NCBI RefSeq assembly: GCF_001427585.1
Contig: NZ_LMGY01000012.1
Coordinates: 1,350 to 55,000 of the forward strand
DNA from: Pseudoxanthomonas sp. Root630
GTDB taxonomy: Bacteria; Pseudomonadota; Gammaproteobacteria; Xanthomonadales; Xanthomonadaceae
Length of the DNA stretch: 53,651 nucleotides
Direction: 5' to 3'
The notes under the pieces were generated by a model. The model saw only the letters and a program-made list of their open reading frames with translations. It was not told the origin of the DNA and searched no databases. Positions 7,838 through 17,845 of the stretch are shown piece after piece. The translations under genes were made by a program, and so were the position numbers. Numbering within the stretch: position 1 is the stretch's first letter; the number at the start of each line of letters is the position of its first letter.

Positions 7838-8815
7838 ATGAGGAAGCCCGGGTATTCATGGATGACGGTCGTGCTGTTCGCCTTATCGCTGGCAGCGCAG
7901 GCGACCGAACCGGATCGCCGCATCGCGATCACCATCGACGATCTGCCCTGGCAGCGCATGGACAAGACGCCGGCCGCGGAGGTGCAGGCGCGCTATGCGC
8001 AACTGATGGCGCAGCTCAAGCAGGCCGGTGTGCCGGTGGTGGGTTTCGTCAACGAAGGCAAGCTGGAGGTCGACGGCCAGGTGCAGCCGACGCGCGTGGC
8101 GATGCTGGACGACTGGCTCGACGGTGGCTTCGAACTCGGCAACCACACGCACGGCCATGTCGATCTGCACGCCGTCGGGTTGCCCGCATTCCAGCAGGAC
8201 GTGCTCGATGGCGAGCGCGTCCTGCGTCCGCTGCTTGCGAAGCGCGGGCAGGCGCCGCGCTGGTTCCGCCATCCCTACCTGCGTGCCGGCCGCACGCCGG
8301 AAGACCGCGCCACGTTGTCGGCCTTTCTCCGTGCGCACGGCTACCGCATCGCGCCGGTGACCGTGGACAACGGCGAATGGGTCTGGGCCTTCGCCTATGC
8401 GAACGTGCTCGACGGCCAGCCCGATACGCCCGAGCGTGCCGCCACGCTGGAGCGGCTGAAGCGCGGCTACATTCCCTACATGCTCAACAAGGTCGACTAC
8501 TACGAACGGCAGTCGCAGGCCCTGCTCGGCTATGCGCTGCCGCAGGTCTGGCTGCTGCACGCCAACGAGCTCAACGCCGTCGCCTACGCGGACCTCGTGG
8601 CCGGCGTGCAGCGGCGCGGCTACCGCGTGGTCACGCTGGACGAGGCGATGCGCGACCCCGCCTACGCACGGGGCGAGGATGGCTACAACGGCCGCTACGG
8701 CCCCAGCTGGCTGCACCGCTGGGCGATGGCCGAGAAGAAGCCGAAGGACTTCTACGCCGGCGAGCCGGTGGTGCCGGGCTGGGTGCTGCAGCTGGCGGGC
8801 GTGGAATCGGAGTAG
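7838..8815 (+). CDS. exported polysaccharide deacetylase family protein
   Basis: A 325-residue protein of the NodB/polysaccharide deacetylase family (carbohydrate esterase 4-like) with a short N-terminal hydrophobic segment. Motif 1 is TIDD at 32-35 (catalytic base Asp34, metal ligand Asp35). Motif 2 is HTHGH at 103-107 (metal His103 and His107). Motif 3 is RHPY at 144-147. A late LLHAN supplies the usual final His. The active site therefore looks complete. The expected reaction is metal-dependent N- or O-deacetylation of a glycan in the periplasm; peptidoglycan or an exported polysaccharide are both possible. AGGAGG at about 7823-7828, inside the preceding gene's last codons, serves as ribosome-binding site. 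Confidence 0.85.
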   Translation: MRKPGYSWMTVVLFALSLAAQATEPDRRIAITIDDLPWQRMDKTPAAEVQARYAQLMAQLKQAGVPVVGFVNEGKLEVDGQVQPTRVAMLDDWLDGGFELGNHTHGHVDLHAVGLPAFQQDVLDGERVLRPLLAKRGQAPRWFRHPYLRAGRTPEDRATLSAFLRAHGYRIAPVTVDNGEWVWAFAYANVLDGQPDTPERAATLERLKRGYIPYMLNKVDYYERQSQALLGYALPQVWLLHANELNAVAYADLVAGVQRRGYRVVTLDEAMRDPAYARGEDGYNGRYGPSWLHRWAMAEKKPKDFYAGEPVVPGWVLQLAGVESE

Positions 8816-8916
8816 CTGGCCCGGGGGACCCTGTTTCCGCGTTGTTCGGAATGGACCAGGGTAGGACGGACCGCATGCCAGGCATGGGCGCGACGTGATC
8901 GAGCCGGAGAGAACGC

Positions 8917-9159
8917 ATGCAGAAGAAAGTGGACCTGTCGACCTGCCAGGGACATCTGGTGGAAGTGGTGATCGAGCGGCCCGACGACCAGCAACCCTGG
9001 TCGCTGGCGGTGCGCGTGCGCGACGCGCAGGGCAGCGCCTGGAGCGAGCCCTGGCGCGAGGGCGAGCCGCACTACTTCACCTGCCACGACGCGCTGGCGG
9101 CGGGCAAGCAGCAGGCGGTGCGGATGATCGGCGCAGCGGACGCGGTCGATCCCGGCTGA
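8917..9159 (+). CDS. small hypothetical protein
   Basis: An 80-residue acidic protein preceded by GGAGAGAA, a fair ribosome-binding site. It begins MQKKVDLSTCQGHLVEVVIE and contains a Trp-rich middle (PWSLAVRVRDAQGSAWSEPW) and a C-terminal DALAAGKQQAVRMIG helix. No signal peptide or membrane segment. I do not recognise the family. It converges on the DUF779 gene, whose stop codon overlaps this gene's end by about a base. Confidence 0.55.
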   Translation: MQKKVDLSTCQGHLVEVVIERPDDQQPWSLAVRVRDAQGSAWSEPWREGEPHYFTCHDALAAGKQQAVRMIGAADAVDPG

Positions 9160-9570
9160 TCAGGCGCGGCCGGCGGCCTGCAGCGCAGCGAACTCGGTGT
9201 CGTCGAACAGCCGCGACCGCACCAGGAAGCGCACGCCTTCGCCATTCTCCAGCGAGAACATGCCGCCGCGGCCCGGCACCACGTCGATGATGAGCTGGGT
9301 GTGCTTCCAGTATTCGAACTGCGCGGGACTGATGTAGAAGTCGGCACCGCCGATCTCGCCCAGCCGCACGTCGCGATCGCCGACGATGAAGTCGCCCACC
9401 GGATAGCACATCGGCGAGGAACCGTCGCAACAGCCGCCGGACTGGTGGAACAGCACCGGCCCGTGCCGTGCGCGCAGCGTGTCGATCAGCTGCAATGCCG
9501 GCAGTGTCGCGATCACCTGCAGGGGAGGGGTGGCTGCAGGGGGCGGCGCGTCGGTCACGGGCGGTGCCAT
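9160..9570 (-). CDS. DUF779 domain protein linked to aldehyde dehydrogenase
   Basis: A 136-residue protein of the DUF779 family. Diagnostic segments are HGPVLFHQSGGCCDGSSPMC (three Cys around a Gly/Ser turn), DVRLGEIGGADFYIS and EYWKHTQLIIDVVPGRGG. The Cys cluster suggests metal or thiol chemistry, but the biochemical function is unknown. The family is repeatedly found beside aldehyde dehydrogenases, as here. The ATG at 9570 is placed 10 bases after the alcohol dehydrogenase stop, giving a compact third gene in the ald-adh unit. The open frame continues upstream of this ATG only as an arginine-rich shadow of the adh gene. Confidence 0.85.
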   Translation of the reverse strand: MAPPVTDAPPPAATPPLQVIATLPALQLIDTLRARHGPVLFHQSGGCCDGSSPMCYPVGDFIVGDRDVRLGEIGGADFYISPAQFEYWKHTQLIIDVVPGRGGMFSLENGEGVRFLVRSRLFDDTEFAALQAAGRA

Positions 9571-9580
9571 CCGGGGGGCG

Positions 9581-10609
9581 TCAGGCGGCGAAGTCGAGCA
9601 CGATGCGGCCTTCGATCTGGCCGGCATGCATGCGGGCGAACACCTCGTTGATGTTCTCCAGCCGGTCCGTCGCCACGGTCGCGGCCACCTTGCCCATGGC
9701 GGCGAACGCCAGCGACTCCTGCAGGTCCAGCCGCGTGCCCACGATCGAGCCGCGTACCGTGACGCCGTTGAGCACCATGCCGAAGATGTCCAGCGGGAAC
9801 TGCCCCGGCGGCAGGCCGTTGAGCGACACCGTGCCGCCGCGGCGGACCATGCCGATGGCCTGCTCGAACGCTTTCGGCGAGACCGCGGTGACCAGCGCAC
9901 CATGCGCGCCGCCGATCTCCTTCTTCAGGTAGGCCACCGGATCGGTGGTCTTCGCGTTGACGGCGACGGTGGCGCCGAGGCGGCGTGCGAGGTCCAGCTT
10001 CGCGTCGTCCACATCGACCGCCGCCACGTTCAGCCCCATCGCCTTCGCGTACTGCACGGCCATGTGGCCGAGCCCGCCGATGCCGGAAATCACGACCCAG
10101 TCGCCCGGCTTCGTGTCGGTGACCTTGAGGCCCTTGTAGACGGTCACGCCAGCGCAGAGCACGGGCGCGATCTCGACGAAGCCGACGTTGTCCGGCAGGT
10201 GGCCCACGTAGCCGGCGTTGGCCAGTGCGTACTCCGCGAATCCGCCGTTGACCGAGTAGCCGGTGTTCTGCTGCGTCTCGCACAGCGTTTCCCAGCCGCC
10301 CAGGCAGTGCTCGCAATAGCCGCAGGCCGAGTACAGCCACGGGACGCCGACGCGGTCGCCTTCCTTCACGTGGCTGACGCCGGCACCCACGGCCGCCACG
10401 TGGCCGACGCCTTCATGGCCGGGGATGAAAGGCGGGTTGGGTTTCACCGGCCAGTCGCCTTCGGCGGCGTGCAGGTCGGTGTGGCAGACGCCGCAGGCTT
10501 CGATCTTGACCAGGATGTCACCGGCCGCAGGCCGCGGCACCGGGACTTCCTCGATCACCAGCGGCTTGCCGAATTCCCGCACGACGGCGGCCTTCATGGT
10601 GCTGTCCAT
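9581..10609 (-). CDS. adhP: zinc-dependent alcohol dehydrogenase, AdhP type
   Basis: A 342-residue medium-chain dehydrogenase/reductase. The catalytic zinc site is CGVCHTDLH and GHEGVGHV; the structural zinc loop is [15 protein letters not shown]. The Rossmann motif [11 protein letters not shown] follows, and the protein ends RIVLDF. It closely resembles E. coli AdhP, which oxidises ethanol and other short alcohols with NAD to the aldehyde. The neighbouring aldehyde dehydrogenase would take that product to acetate. AGGAG stands 6-10 bases before the chosen ATG at 10609. A 125-bp gap with two hairpins separates it from the upstream ald gene, so a processed or partly independent transcript is possible. 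Confidence 0.92.
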   Translation of the reverse strand: MDSTMKAAVVREFGKPLVIEEVPVPRPAAGDILVKIEACGVCHTDLHAAEGDWPVKPNPPFIPGHEGVGHVAAVGAGVSHVKEGDRVGVPWLYSACGYCEHCLGGWETLCETQQNTGYSVNGGFAEYALANAGYVGHLPDNVGFVEIAPVLCAGVTVYKGLKVTDTKPGDWVVISGIGGLGHMAVQYAKAMGLNVAAVDVDDAKLDLARRLGATVAVNAKTTDPVAYLKKEIGGAHGALVTAVSPKAFEQAIGMVRRGGTVSLNGLPPGQFPLDIFGMVLNGVTVRGSIVGTRLDLQESLAFAAMGKVAATVATDRLENINEVFARMHAGQIEGRIVLDFAA

Positions 10610-10639
10610 CTGCTGCTCCTGTCTTTGTCCGAAGAACCC

Positions 10640-10656
10640 CCACCGTACGTCGGTGG
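10640..10656. other. hairpin in the ald-adhP gap (adhP-proximal)
   Basis: CCACCG (10640-10645) and CGGTGG (10651-10656) form a 6-bp stem around TACGT. It lies about 31 bases upstream of adhP. It could be an mRNA structure or a protein site; there is no T-tract. Confidence 0.3.
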
Positions 10657-10698
10657 CGATGCGGGCACGTTGATTCCAATCAATCCAGCGTGGCGTCG

Positions 10699-10723
10699 CG
10701 CGGCCGCCCGTCGGACGGCCGCG
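10699..10723. terminator. GC-rich hairpin after ald, attenuator-like
   Basis: CGCGGCCG (10699-10706) and CGGCCGCG (10716-10723) form a perfect 8-bp stem with a 9-base loop, 12 bases past the ald stop codon. No U-run follows on the minus strand. It is more likely an mRNA-stabilising or partial termination structure that lowers adhP expression than a strong terminator. Confidence 0.4.
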
Positions 10724-10734
10724 TGCGACGGGCG

Positions 10735-12264
<1,530 letters not shown>

Positions 12265-12314
12265 CGGTGGTCTCCCTGGAAGTCAGTGGGCCCGGTTGGG
12301 CTGCGACCGTCCGA

Positions 12315-12330
12315 CGCAGGGCGCGTGCCA
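12315..12330 (-). promoter_or_regulatory. sigma-54 (-24/-12) promoter of ald-adhP-DUF779
   Basis: On the minus strand the sequence is TGGCACG-N4-CTGCG, matching the sigma-54 consensus TGGCACG-N4-TTGCW with one mismatch in the -12 element and the obligatory GG-N10-GC spacing. It lies 51-66 bases upstream of the ald ATG and opposite a gene encoding a sigma-54 activator with a GAFTGA loop, which makes a chance match unlikely. Confidence 0.75.
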
Positions 12331-12470
12331 ACAAGATGTGCTGCGTCGCGTCACGGCGTGGAGCGAAGCGCGATGGCACACCGGTGTGGATTCCTGTGGC
12401 GGCGCAGCATGGAGGGGGATTGCGGGGTGTCGCGCGCTGTGGTGTGTATCGGGACAGCAGGTGGTTGCGC

Positions 12471-12487
12471 TGTCGCAAAATGCGACA
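12471..12487. promoter_or_regulatory. TGTCGCA-AAA-TGCGACA dyad, candidate activator site
   Basis: Perfect 7-bp inverted repeats with a 3-bp centre, about 140 bases upstream of the sigma-54 promoter and 23 bases before the activator ATG. Position and symmetry fit an upstream activating sequence for the neighbouring AcoR-type protein, which could at the same time repress its own gene. A weaker half-match (TGTCGCGCGCTGT) lies near 12428. Confidence 0.6.
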
Positions 12488-12509
12488 CATCGCCAGCGAG
12501 GACCGGACC

Positions 12510-14387
12510 ATGGCGCGTGCACAGACGGGCAACGATGCGATCAGCGAAGCGCGACGCGCCTTCTTCGAGGCCGGCCGCACGCCCGTGGGCCAGGTGCCCG
12601 GCGCGATCCTGCAGTCGTGGCGGCGGTGTCGCGGCCTGGGGCTGGCGGCGAATGCGCGACCGGCGATCGAGCCGATCGATGCGCCGCGCCTGAGGATCAT
12701 GCGCGAGCAGCACGAGCGGCTGTGGCGCCTGGCGCGCGCGGAAGTCGAGATGCTGGCCGCCGATGCCGCCGACACCGGCAGCATCGCCATCCTCACCGAC
12801 GCGGATGGCTGGATCCTCGATGCCGAAGGCAGCGCCGCCTTCCTGGACAAGGCCGGCCGCGTGGCGTTGATGCCGGGCGCCTGCTGGAGCGAAGCGCGCG
12901 TGGGCACGAACGCCATCGGCACCGCGATCGCCGATGGCCTCGCGGTGGAAGTGCGCGGCGCCGAGCACTATGCCGCGCCGCACCGCATCCTCAACTGCGC
13001 CGCGTCGCCGATCTTCGATCCGCAGGGCCGCATGGTCGGGGTGCTCGACATTTCCGGCGATGCGTCGGTGGCGCAGGTGCATGCGCTGGGGCTGGCGCAG
13101 ATGGCGGTGGCGAACATCGAGCACCGCTACTTCGACGAAGGCATCGCCGATGCCGACCTGCTGCGCGTGCACAGCAATCGCGCGCTGCTGGGCACCGCAC
13201 GCGAAGGCCTGCTGGCCTTCCGCAACGGGCGGCTGGTGGCGGCCAACCGCGTGGGCCTGGCGCTGTTCGGGCTGGAACGCGGCGACCTGGGGCGCGCCTC
13301 CTACGAAGCGCTGTTCGATGGCGCGGTGTCGCGGCTGCGCGACGACGGCGCGCTCCACGACCGCAGCGGACGCGTGCTGTACGGCCATGTCGACGAACCC
13401 ACCCGTGCCCGTCGCGCGCGCGCGGCCACGCCCATCACCGTTTCATCTGCGACGTCGTCGCGCGATGCCGATGCGCCGTTGTTCGATGAAGCGCAGCGCG
13501 ACGATTTGGCGCGCGCCTGCCGGGTGCTGGATGCCGGCATCCCCGTGCTGGTGCTCGGCGAGACGGGCACGGGCAAGGAGGTGTTCTCGCGCGAGTTGCA
13601 TCGCCAGTGCGCGCGCGCCGGCAAGCCCTTCGTCGCGGTGAACTGCGCGGCGCTGCCGGAGGGCCTGATCGAGGCGGAGTTGTTCGGCTACGAAAGCGGC
13701 GCTTTCACCGGCGCCCGCAAGGACGGCAGCCAGGGCCTGCTCCGCCAGGCCGATGGTGGCGTGCTGTTCCTCGACGAGATCGGCGACATGCCGATGGCGT
13801 TGCAGCCGCGGCTGCTGCGCGTGCTGCAGGATCGCGAGCTGTCGCCGCTCGGCGGCGGCCGGCCGGTGAAGCTGGACTTCGCGCTCGTCTGCGCCACCCA
13901 CCGCCACCTGGAGGAGGCGGTCGCGGAAGGACGGTTCCGCGCCGACCTGTACTACCGCATCTCGCACCACATCGTGACGCTGCCATCGCTGCGCGAGCAG
14001 CCCGCGCGCGACGCGCTGGTGCGGACGCTGTGGGAGCGCATCGGCCAGGGACGCCAGTTGACGCCGGCCGCGCGCGACGCGCTGGCGCAGTACGGTTGGC
14101 CGGGCAACCTGCGCCAGCTGGTCGCCAGCCTGCGGACCCTCGCGGCCCTGAGCGAACCGGGCAGCGACGTCGGCCTGGATGCGCTGCCCGCCTACCTCCG
14201 CACGCGCATGGCACCGATGCCCCGCCCGCTCGCGCCGCTCGACGCGGATCTCGACGCCATCACGCTGGCCAGCATGCGGGCGGCGGTGGAGGCTTGCGGC
14301 GGCAACATCGCACGGGCGGCGCGGCAGTTGGGCATCAGCCGCAGCACGTTGTACCGTCGCCTCGGCGCCGATCCGCGCGTCCTCTAG
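12510..14387 (+). CDS. sigma-54-dependent activator, AcoR type, for the ald cassette
   Basis: A 625-residue enhancer-binding protein. A GAF-like sensory region covers about 60-210 (GACWSEARVGTNAIGTAI, HRILNCAASPIFDPQGRMVG), followed by a PAS-like stretch near 230-300. The AAA+ domain has Walker A GETGTGKE (350-357), the sigma-54-contacting GAFTGA (397-402) and Walker B GGVLFLDEIGDMP. A Fis-type HTH ends the protein (GNIARAARQLGISRSTLYRRL). Relatives sense alcohols, aldehydes or acetoin and switch on the adjacent dehydrogenases. The ATG at 12510 follows the dyad; an ATG at 12480 lies inside the dyad and is disfavoured. Divergence from ald and the sigma-54 promoter support the target assignment. 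Confidence 0.88.
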   Translation: MARAQTGNDAISEARRAFFEAGRTPVGQVPGAILQSWRRCRGLGLAANARPAIEPIDAPRLRIMREQHERLWRLARAEVEMLAADAADTGSIAILTDADGWILDAEGSAAFLDKAGRVALMPGACWSEARVGTNAIGTAIADGLAVEVRGAEHYAAPHRILNCAASPIFDPQGRMVGVLDISGDASVAQVHALGLAQMAVANIEHRYFDEGIADADLLRVHSNRALLGTAREGLLAFRNGRLVAANRVGLALFGLERGDLGRASYEALFDGAVSRLRDDGALHDRSGRVLYGHVDEPTRARRARAATPITVSSATSSRDADAPLFDEAQRDDLARACRVLDAGIPVLVLGETGTGKEVFSRELHRQCARAGKPFVAVNCAALPEGLIEAELFGYESGAFTGARKDGSQGLLRQADGGVLFLDEIGDMPMALQPRLLRVLQDRELSPLGGGRPVKLDFALVCATHRHLEEAVAEGRFRADLYYRISHHIVTLPSLREQPARDALVRTLWERIGQGRQLTPAARDALAQYGWPGNLRQLVASLRTLAALSEPGSDVGLDALPAYLRTRMAPMPRPLAPLDADLDAITLASMRAAVEACGGNIARAARQLGISRSTLYRRLGADPRVL

Positions 14388-14401
14388 CCCCGGGAGCGCC
14401 G

Positions 14402-14830
14402 ATGCCTGTGAAGCGATCCGCAGCTCCCGCCGATGTCGGGGCGTTCCTCGCCGCGCTGGCGCATCCGCAGGACGCCACCCTCCAGCGGCTGCGCACCGCG
14501 ATCCGCGCCACCGATCCGCGCATCGGCGAAGACATCAAGTGGAATGCCCCGAGCTTCCACGTGGACGGCAGGCACTTCGCCACCATGCAGCTGCGGAAGA
14601 CCGACAGCGTGCTGCTGGTGCTGCATCTGGGCGCCGGCAAGCGCGCGCTGCAGCAAGGCGCGATCGCGGATCCGGAAGGGCGGCTGACCTGGCTCGGCGC
14701 CGATCGGGCGACCCTGGCCTTCGCCAACCCAGGCGAGGTGGATGCACATGGCGAGGCCATGCAAGCCGTGCTGCGGCAGTGGATGGCGCATCTCCCGTCG
14801 CCGGGCGCGCAAGATCATCCCGAACCCTGA
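14402..14830 (+). CDS. DUF1801 domain protein
   Basis: A 142-residue cytoplasmic protein of the DUF1801 family. Typical features are the N-terminal helix FLAALAHPQDATLQRLRTAI, the segment IGEDIKWNAPSFHVDGRHFA and a C-terminal helix VLRQWMAHLPSPG. Members adopt a YdhG-like fold; no biochemical role is established, though some take part in iron or metal homeostasis. It begins 14 bases after the AcoR-type gene with GGGAGCG before the ATG, so it may be read from the same transcript. Confidence 0.75.
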   Translation: MPVKRSAAPADVGAFLAALAHPQDATLQRLRTAIRATDPRIGEDIKWNAPSFHVDGRHFATMQLRKTDSVLLVLHLGAGKRALQQGAIADPEGRLTWLGADRATLAFANPGEVDAHGEAMQAVLRQWMAHLPSPGAQDHPEP

Positions 14831-14888
14831 TGCGGGCGGCCTTCCGCGCGTGATACAACGCCGTCCTGCCCTGGGGAAAGGACGTCGG

Positions 14889-15251
14889 ATGCGATACGCG
14901 CTGCTGAGTGCCCTCTTGTCCGTGCCCGCGGTCGCGATGGCGGCCCCCGCCGAGATTCCCGCGGAGGTCCTGGCGCGGCAGACGTGCCAGGAGCATGTCG
15001 TCGAACCGGCGAAGGCGACCCCGGCCGACCTCCCCAAGGTCTCCGGCGAGTACAACGCCTACGTCATCGTCGACTACCGCCTGGACGGGTCGGGGAATGC
15101 GGTCGACCCGCGCGTCGTCGAGGCGCGCCCGCGACGGGGTTTCGACGACTACGCCCTGCGGATGCTGGCACGCACCCGGTTCGCGCCGGGCGTGCAGGCG
15201 CAGTGCACCGATGTCCGCACGATCAGCAAGCTGCGGCGCGGCGGCCGATAG
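14889..15251 (+). CDS. exported TonB C-terminal-like protein
   Basis: A 120-residue secreted protein: signal peptide MRYALLSALLSVPAVAMAA, then a compact domain containing YNAYVIVDYRLDGSGNAVDP, FDDYALRMLARTRFAPG and a closing basic stretch. This resembles the C-terminal domain of TonB-type energy transducers, but there is no proline-rich linker or transmembrane anchor. It would be a free periplasmic domain with a single pair of cysteines (ARQTCQ, AQCTD) that could form a disulfide. The ATG at 14889 is chosen because the signal peptide begins there. Confidence 0.65.
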   Translation: MRYALLSALLSVPAVAMAAPAEIPAEVLARQTCQEHVVEPAKATPADLPKVSGEYNAYVIVDYRLDGSGNAVDPRVVEARPRRGFDDYALRMLARTRFAPGVQAQCTDVRTISKLRRGGR

Positions 15252-15339
15252 GGCCAAGCGCGCACGCGGGCGCAGAATTCGATGGCGAAATAGTGGATAG
15301 TGCGGCGCACCACCCGGACCGCCCCGCCGCCGCATCCGC

Positions 15340-17055
15340 ATGCCCGACCCCGTCCCGCCCGCCGGCCGCGTCCCGCGTCCCCCGTCGCTGAGAAGGCAGT
15401 TCGCGCGCGCGGTCGTGCTCGCGGCGTTGCTCCCCGCCGCCGTGCTCGGCGTCGTCGAGCAGGTGCGTTCCTACCGGGCCGAGCAGCACCACCTCGGCGA
15501 GCGCCTGGAGGTGAGCACCATGCTCAGCGCCACGGCGGTCAACGATTTCGTCGACATGCACCAGGCCGGTGTCGCGCTGGTGGCGTCGATGAGCGGCAAG
15601 GACACCGACTGGCCGGCACAACTGGAGGAACTGCGCCGGCGCTATCCCGGGTTCAGCAGCGTGCTGGTGACCGATGCGCTGGGTACCGTGCAGGCATCCC
15701 AGCCGGTGCCGCCGCGCGCGCCGGCCATCAACGTGGCCGATCGCGAGTATTTCCGGGTGGCCCGCGAGACGGGTGCCCCGTTCGTCTCCGACGCGTTCCG
15801 CGGCCGCCGCCTCAGCAACGATCCACTGGTGGCGGTCTCCGCGCCGTGGCAGGTGGAGGGCGCCTTCGCGGGCGTGGTGCAGGGCTCCATCCGCGTCGAT
15901 GCCTTCACCGGGCCGCGGGTCGCGGCCATGCGTCGCCGCGGCGTGGAGATGCTGCTGCTCGACCGCGAACTGCGGGTGATCCGCGCGACCGAAGGACTGC
16001 AGTACCGTTTCCAGCAGTCGCTGGCGGGCACGCCGCTGCTGGCCGGTGCCGGACATGGCGCACGCGAGACCGAATCGCGCAGGCTGCACGGCGTGATGGC
16101 GGACGGCCGTGCGGCCTGGGTCTCGCAGGCGAAGCTGACCTCCGGCTGGACCCTGGTGCTGGTGGTGCCGGACGACATGCTGGTCAGCACCGTGCGCAGC
16201 CGGGCACTGGCCACGGCGGGCCTGCTGGTGCTGATCGCGGCCGGGGTGTGGTTCGCGTACGCCTGGCAGATGCGGCGGCTCGATGGTGCGCTCGCGCAGT
16301 TGTCCGACGCGTTGCATGCGCTGGCCGTGCACCGACGCTCCAGCGCGACGGCGCCGCTGCCGGAAGAGTTCGAGCCGGTGGGGCGCGCGGTGGGCGAACT
16401 GGCCGACCAGCTCGAGGTCGCGCATGAAGACCTCCAGCGCTCGTTGGCCGACCAGAGTGCGCTGGCGTTGTCGCTGCAGCGCACGCTGGAGCGGCGCGAG
16501 CAGGAGATCGACCGCCGCACCGCCGAACTCCGCCAGGCCAATGCCGAACTGGACCGGCTCAACCGCACCGATCCGCTCACCGGCTGCCTCAATCGCCGCG
16601 GCCTGCAGCACAAGCTGTCGCTGGTCAGCGACGAAGCCGGGCAGCTGACCGTGGACATGACGGTGATCGCCATCGACGTGGACCACTTCAAGGCCTACAA
16701 CGATCGCTATGGCCACGCGGCCGGCGACAGTGCGCTGCGGCGCGTGGCCGGCGTCGTGGGCGGCCTGCTGCGGCATCCGCAGGACGCGGTGGCACGCATG
16801 GGCGGCGAGGAATTCCTGGTGGTGCTGCCGGATACCGATGCCGCAGTCTCCGCCCGCGTGGCCGAGCGCGTCCGCGCGGCCGTGCACGCGTTGGGCATTC
16901 CGCATGAAGATTCGCCGTGGGGCGTGGTGACCGTCAGCATCGGCTGGGTGCGCACCGCGCCGGGCGAAGACTACGCGCAGGCCTTCCTCATCGCGGACGA
17001 AGCGCTGTACCGCGCGAAGCACGCCGGTCGCAACCGGGTGGAAACCGACGAGTAA
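15340..17055 (+). CDS. membrane diguanylate cyclase (Cache-HAMP-like-GGDEF)
   Basis: A 571-residue signalling enzyme. Transmembrane helix 1 is at about 22-40, followed by a periplasmic Cache-like sensor (about 45-280; note VADREYFRVARETGAPFVSDAFRG), helix 2 at about 285-305 (ALATAGLLVLIAAGVWFAY), a linker with coiled coil, and a GGDEF domain. The active-site loop reads GGEEF, a catalytically competent variant, and DVDHFKAYND gives the metal-binding Asp. The RxxD inhibitory site expected just before it is replaced by RHPQD, where the Arg is one residue out of register. The protein should make c-di-GMP in response to an unknown periplasmic ligand. It ends 10 bases before the convergent response-regulator gene. 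Confidence 0.85.
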   Translation: MPDPVPPAGRVPRPPSLRRQFARAVVLAALLPAAVLGVVEQVRSYRAEQHHLGERLEVSTMLSATAVNDFVDMHQAGVALVASMSGKDTDWPAQLEELRRRYPGFSSVLVTDALGTVQASQPVPPRAPAINVADREYFRVARETGAPFVSDAFRGRRLSNDPLVAVSAPWQVEGAFAGVVQGSIRVDAFTGPRVAAMRRRGVEMLLLDRELRVIRATEGLQYRFQQSLAGTPLLAGAGHGARETESRRLHGVMADGRAAWVSQAKLTSGWTLVLVVPDDMLVSTVRSRALATAGLLVLIAAGVWFAYAWQMRRLDGALAQLSDALHALAVHRRSSATAPLPEEFEPVGRAVGELADQLEVAHEDLQRSLADQSALALSLQRTLERREQEIDRRTAELRQANAELDRLNRTDPLTGCLNRRGLQHKLSLVSDEAGQLTVDMTVIAIDVDHFKAYNDRYGHAAGDSALRRVAGVVGGLLRHPQDAVARMGGEEFLVVLPDTDAAVSARVAERVRAAVHALGIPHEDSPWGVVTVSIGWVRTAPGEDYAQAFLIADEALYRAKHAGRNRVETDE

Positions 17056-17065
17056 CCGGCGCGCG

Positions 17066-17845
17066 TCACGTCGTCGGTCGTGGCCCCACCAGCTTCAAGA
17101 AGGCTTCGTGCTGGTAGCGGCTCATGCGCAGCTGCTGGCCGGTGTCCAGGGTGATGACGTGGTGGCCGTTGAACCACGGCTGGATGTCGCGGATCCGGCG
17201 CACGTTGACGATGGCCGAACGATGCACGCGGGCGAAGTGGCGCGGATCCAGCCGCGCGGCCAGCGAGGCCATCGTTTCGCGCAGCTCGTGCACGCGGCCG
17301 GCCAGGTGCAGCAGCACCGTGTTGCCGTTGGCGCGGATCCAGACGATGTCGTCCACGTCCACCAGCACGACCTTCTCGTCCTCGCGCACGGGGATGCGGG
17401 TGGCGTAGTCGTCGCGCTGGCGCAGGGTTTCCAGGGTCTGCAGGATGCGCGTGGTGGCATCGGCGTCGGCGCCTTCGCGGACCGTCAGCCGCTGGCGTGC
17501 GCGACGCAGGGTTTCCTGGAAGCGTTCGCGGCTGAACGGCTTGACCAGATAGTCCACCGCGTGCGCTTCGAAGGCGCGCACGGCGTAGTGCTCGTAGGCG
17601 GTGACGAAGATCGTCGCCGGCATGCGCGCCGCCCCGATCGTGGCGACCACGTCCAGGCCGGTGATGGCCGGCATCTGGATGTCGAGGAAGACCAGGTCCG
17701 GCGACAGGGCGCGGATCGCCTCGACCGCGGACACGCCGTCGCCGCATTCGCCGACGATCTCCAGATCCTCCGCGTCGCGCAGATGGCGGACAACCGCGTG
17801 CCGTGCGATCGGCTCGTCGTCGACCACCAGCACGTGCAGGCTCAT
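17066..17845 (-). CDS. LytTR-family response regulator
   Basis: A 259-residue regulator. The receiver domain (1-120) has VVDDEP, the phospho-acceptor Asp in LVFLDIQMP (about 54) and the Lys in VDYLVKPF. A LytTR DNA-binding domain (about 155-255) has the family block HFARVHRSAIVNVRRI and ends with RMSRYQHEAF. It should bind direct repeats upstream of its targets, which are unknown. Its ATG overlaps the last four bases of the histidine kinase gene (ATGA), so the pair is translationally coupled. Confidence 0.9.
   Translation of the reverse strand: MSLHVLVVDDEPIARHAVVRHLRDAEDLEIVGECGDGVSAVEAIRALSPDLVFLDIQMPAITGLDVVATIGAARMPATIFVTAYEHYAVRAFEAHAVDYLVKPFSRERFQETLRRARQRLTVREGADADATTRILQTLETLRQRDDYATRIPVREDEKVVLVDVDDIVWIRANGNTVLLHLAGRVHELRETMASLAARLDPRHFARVHRSAIVNVRRIRDIQPWFNGHHVITLDTGQQLRMSRYQHEAFLKLVGPRPTT

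Noticed and set aside
12480..12482. ATG at 12480 as start of the AcoR-type activator
   Set aside because: It falls within the TGTCGCA/TGCGACA dyad and has no ribosome-binding site; ATG 12510 gives the expected N-terminus.
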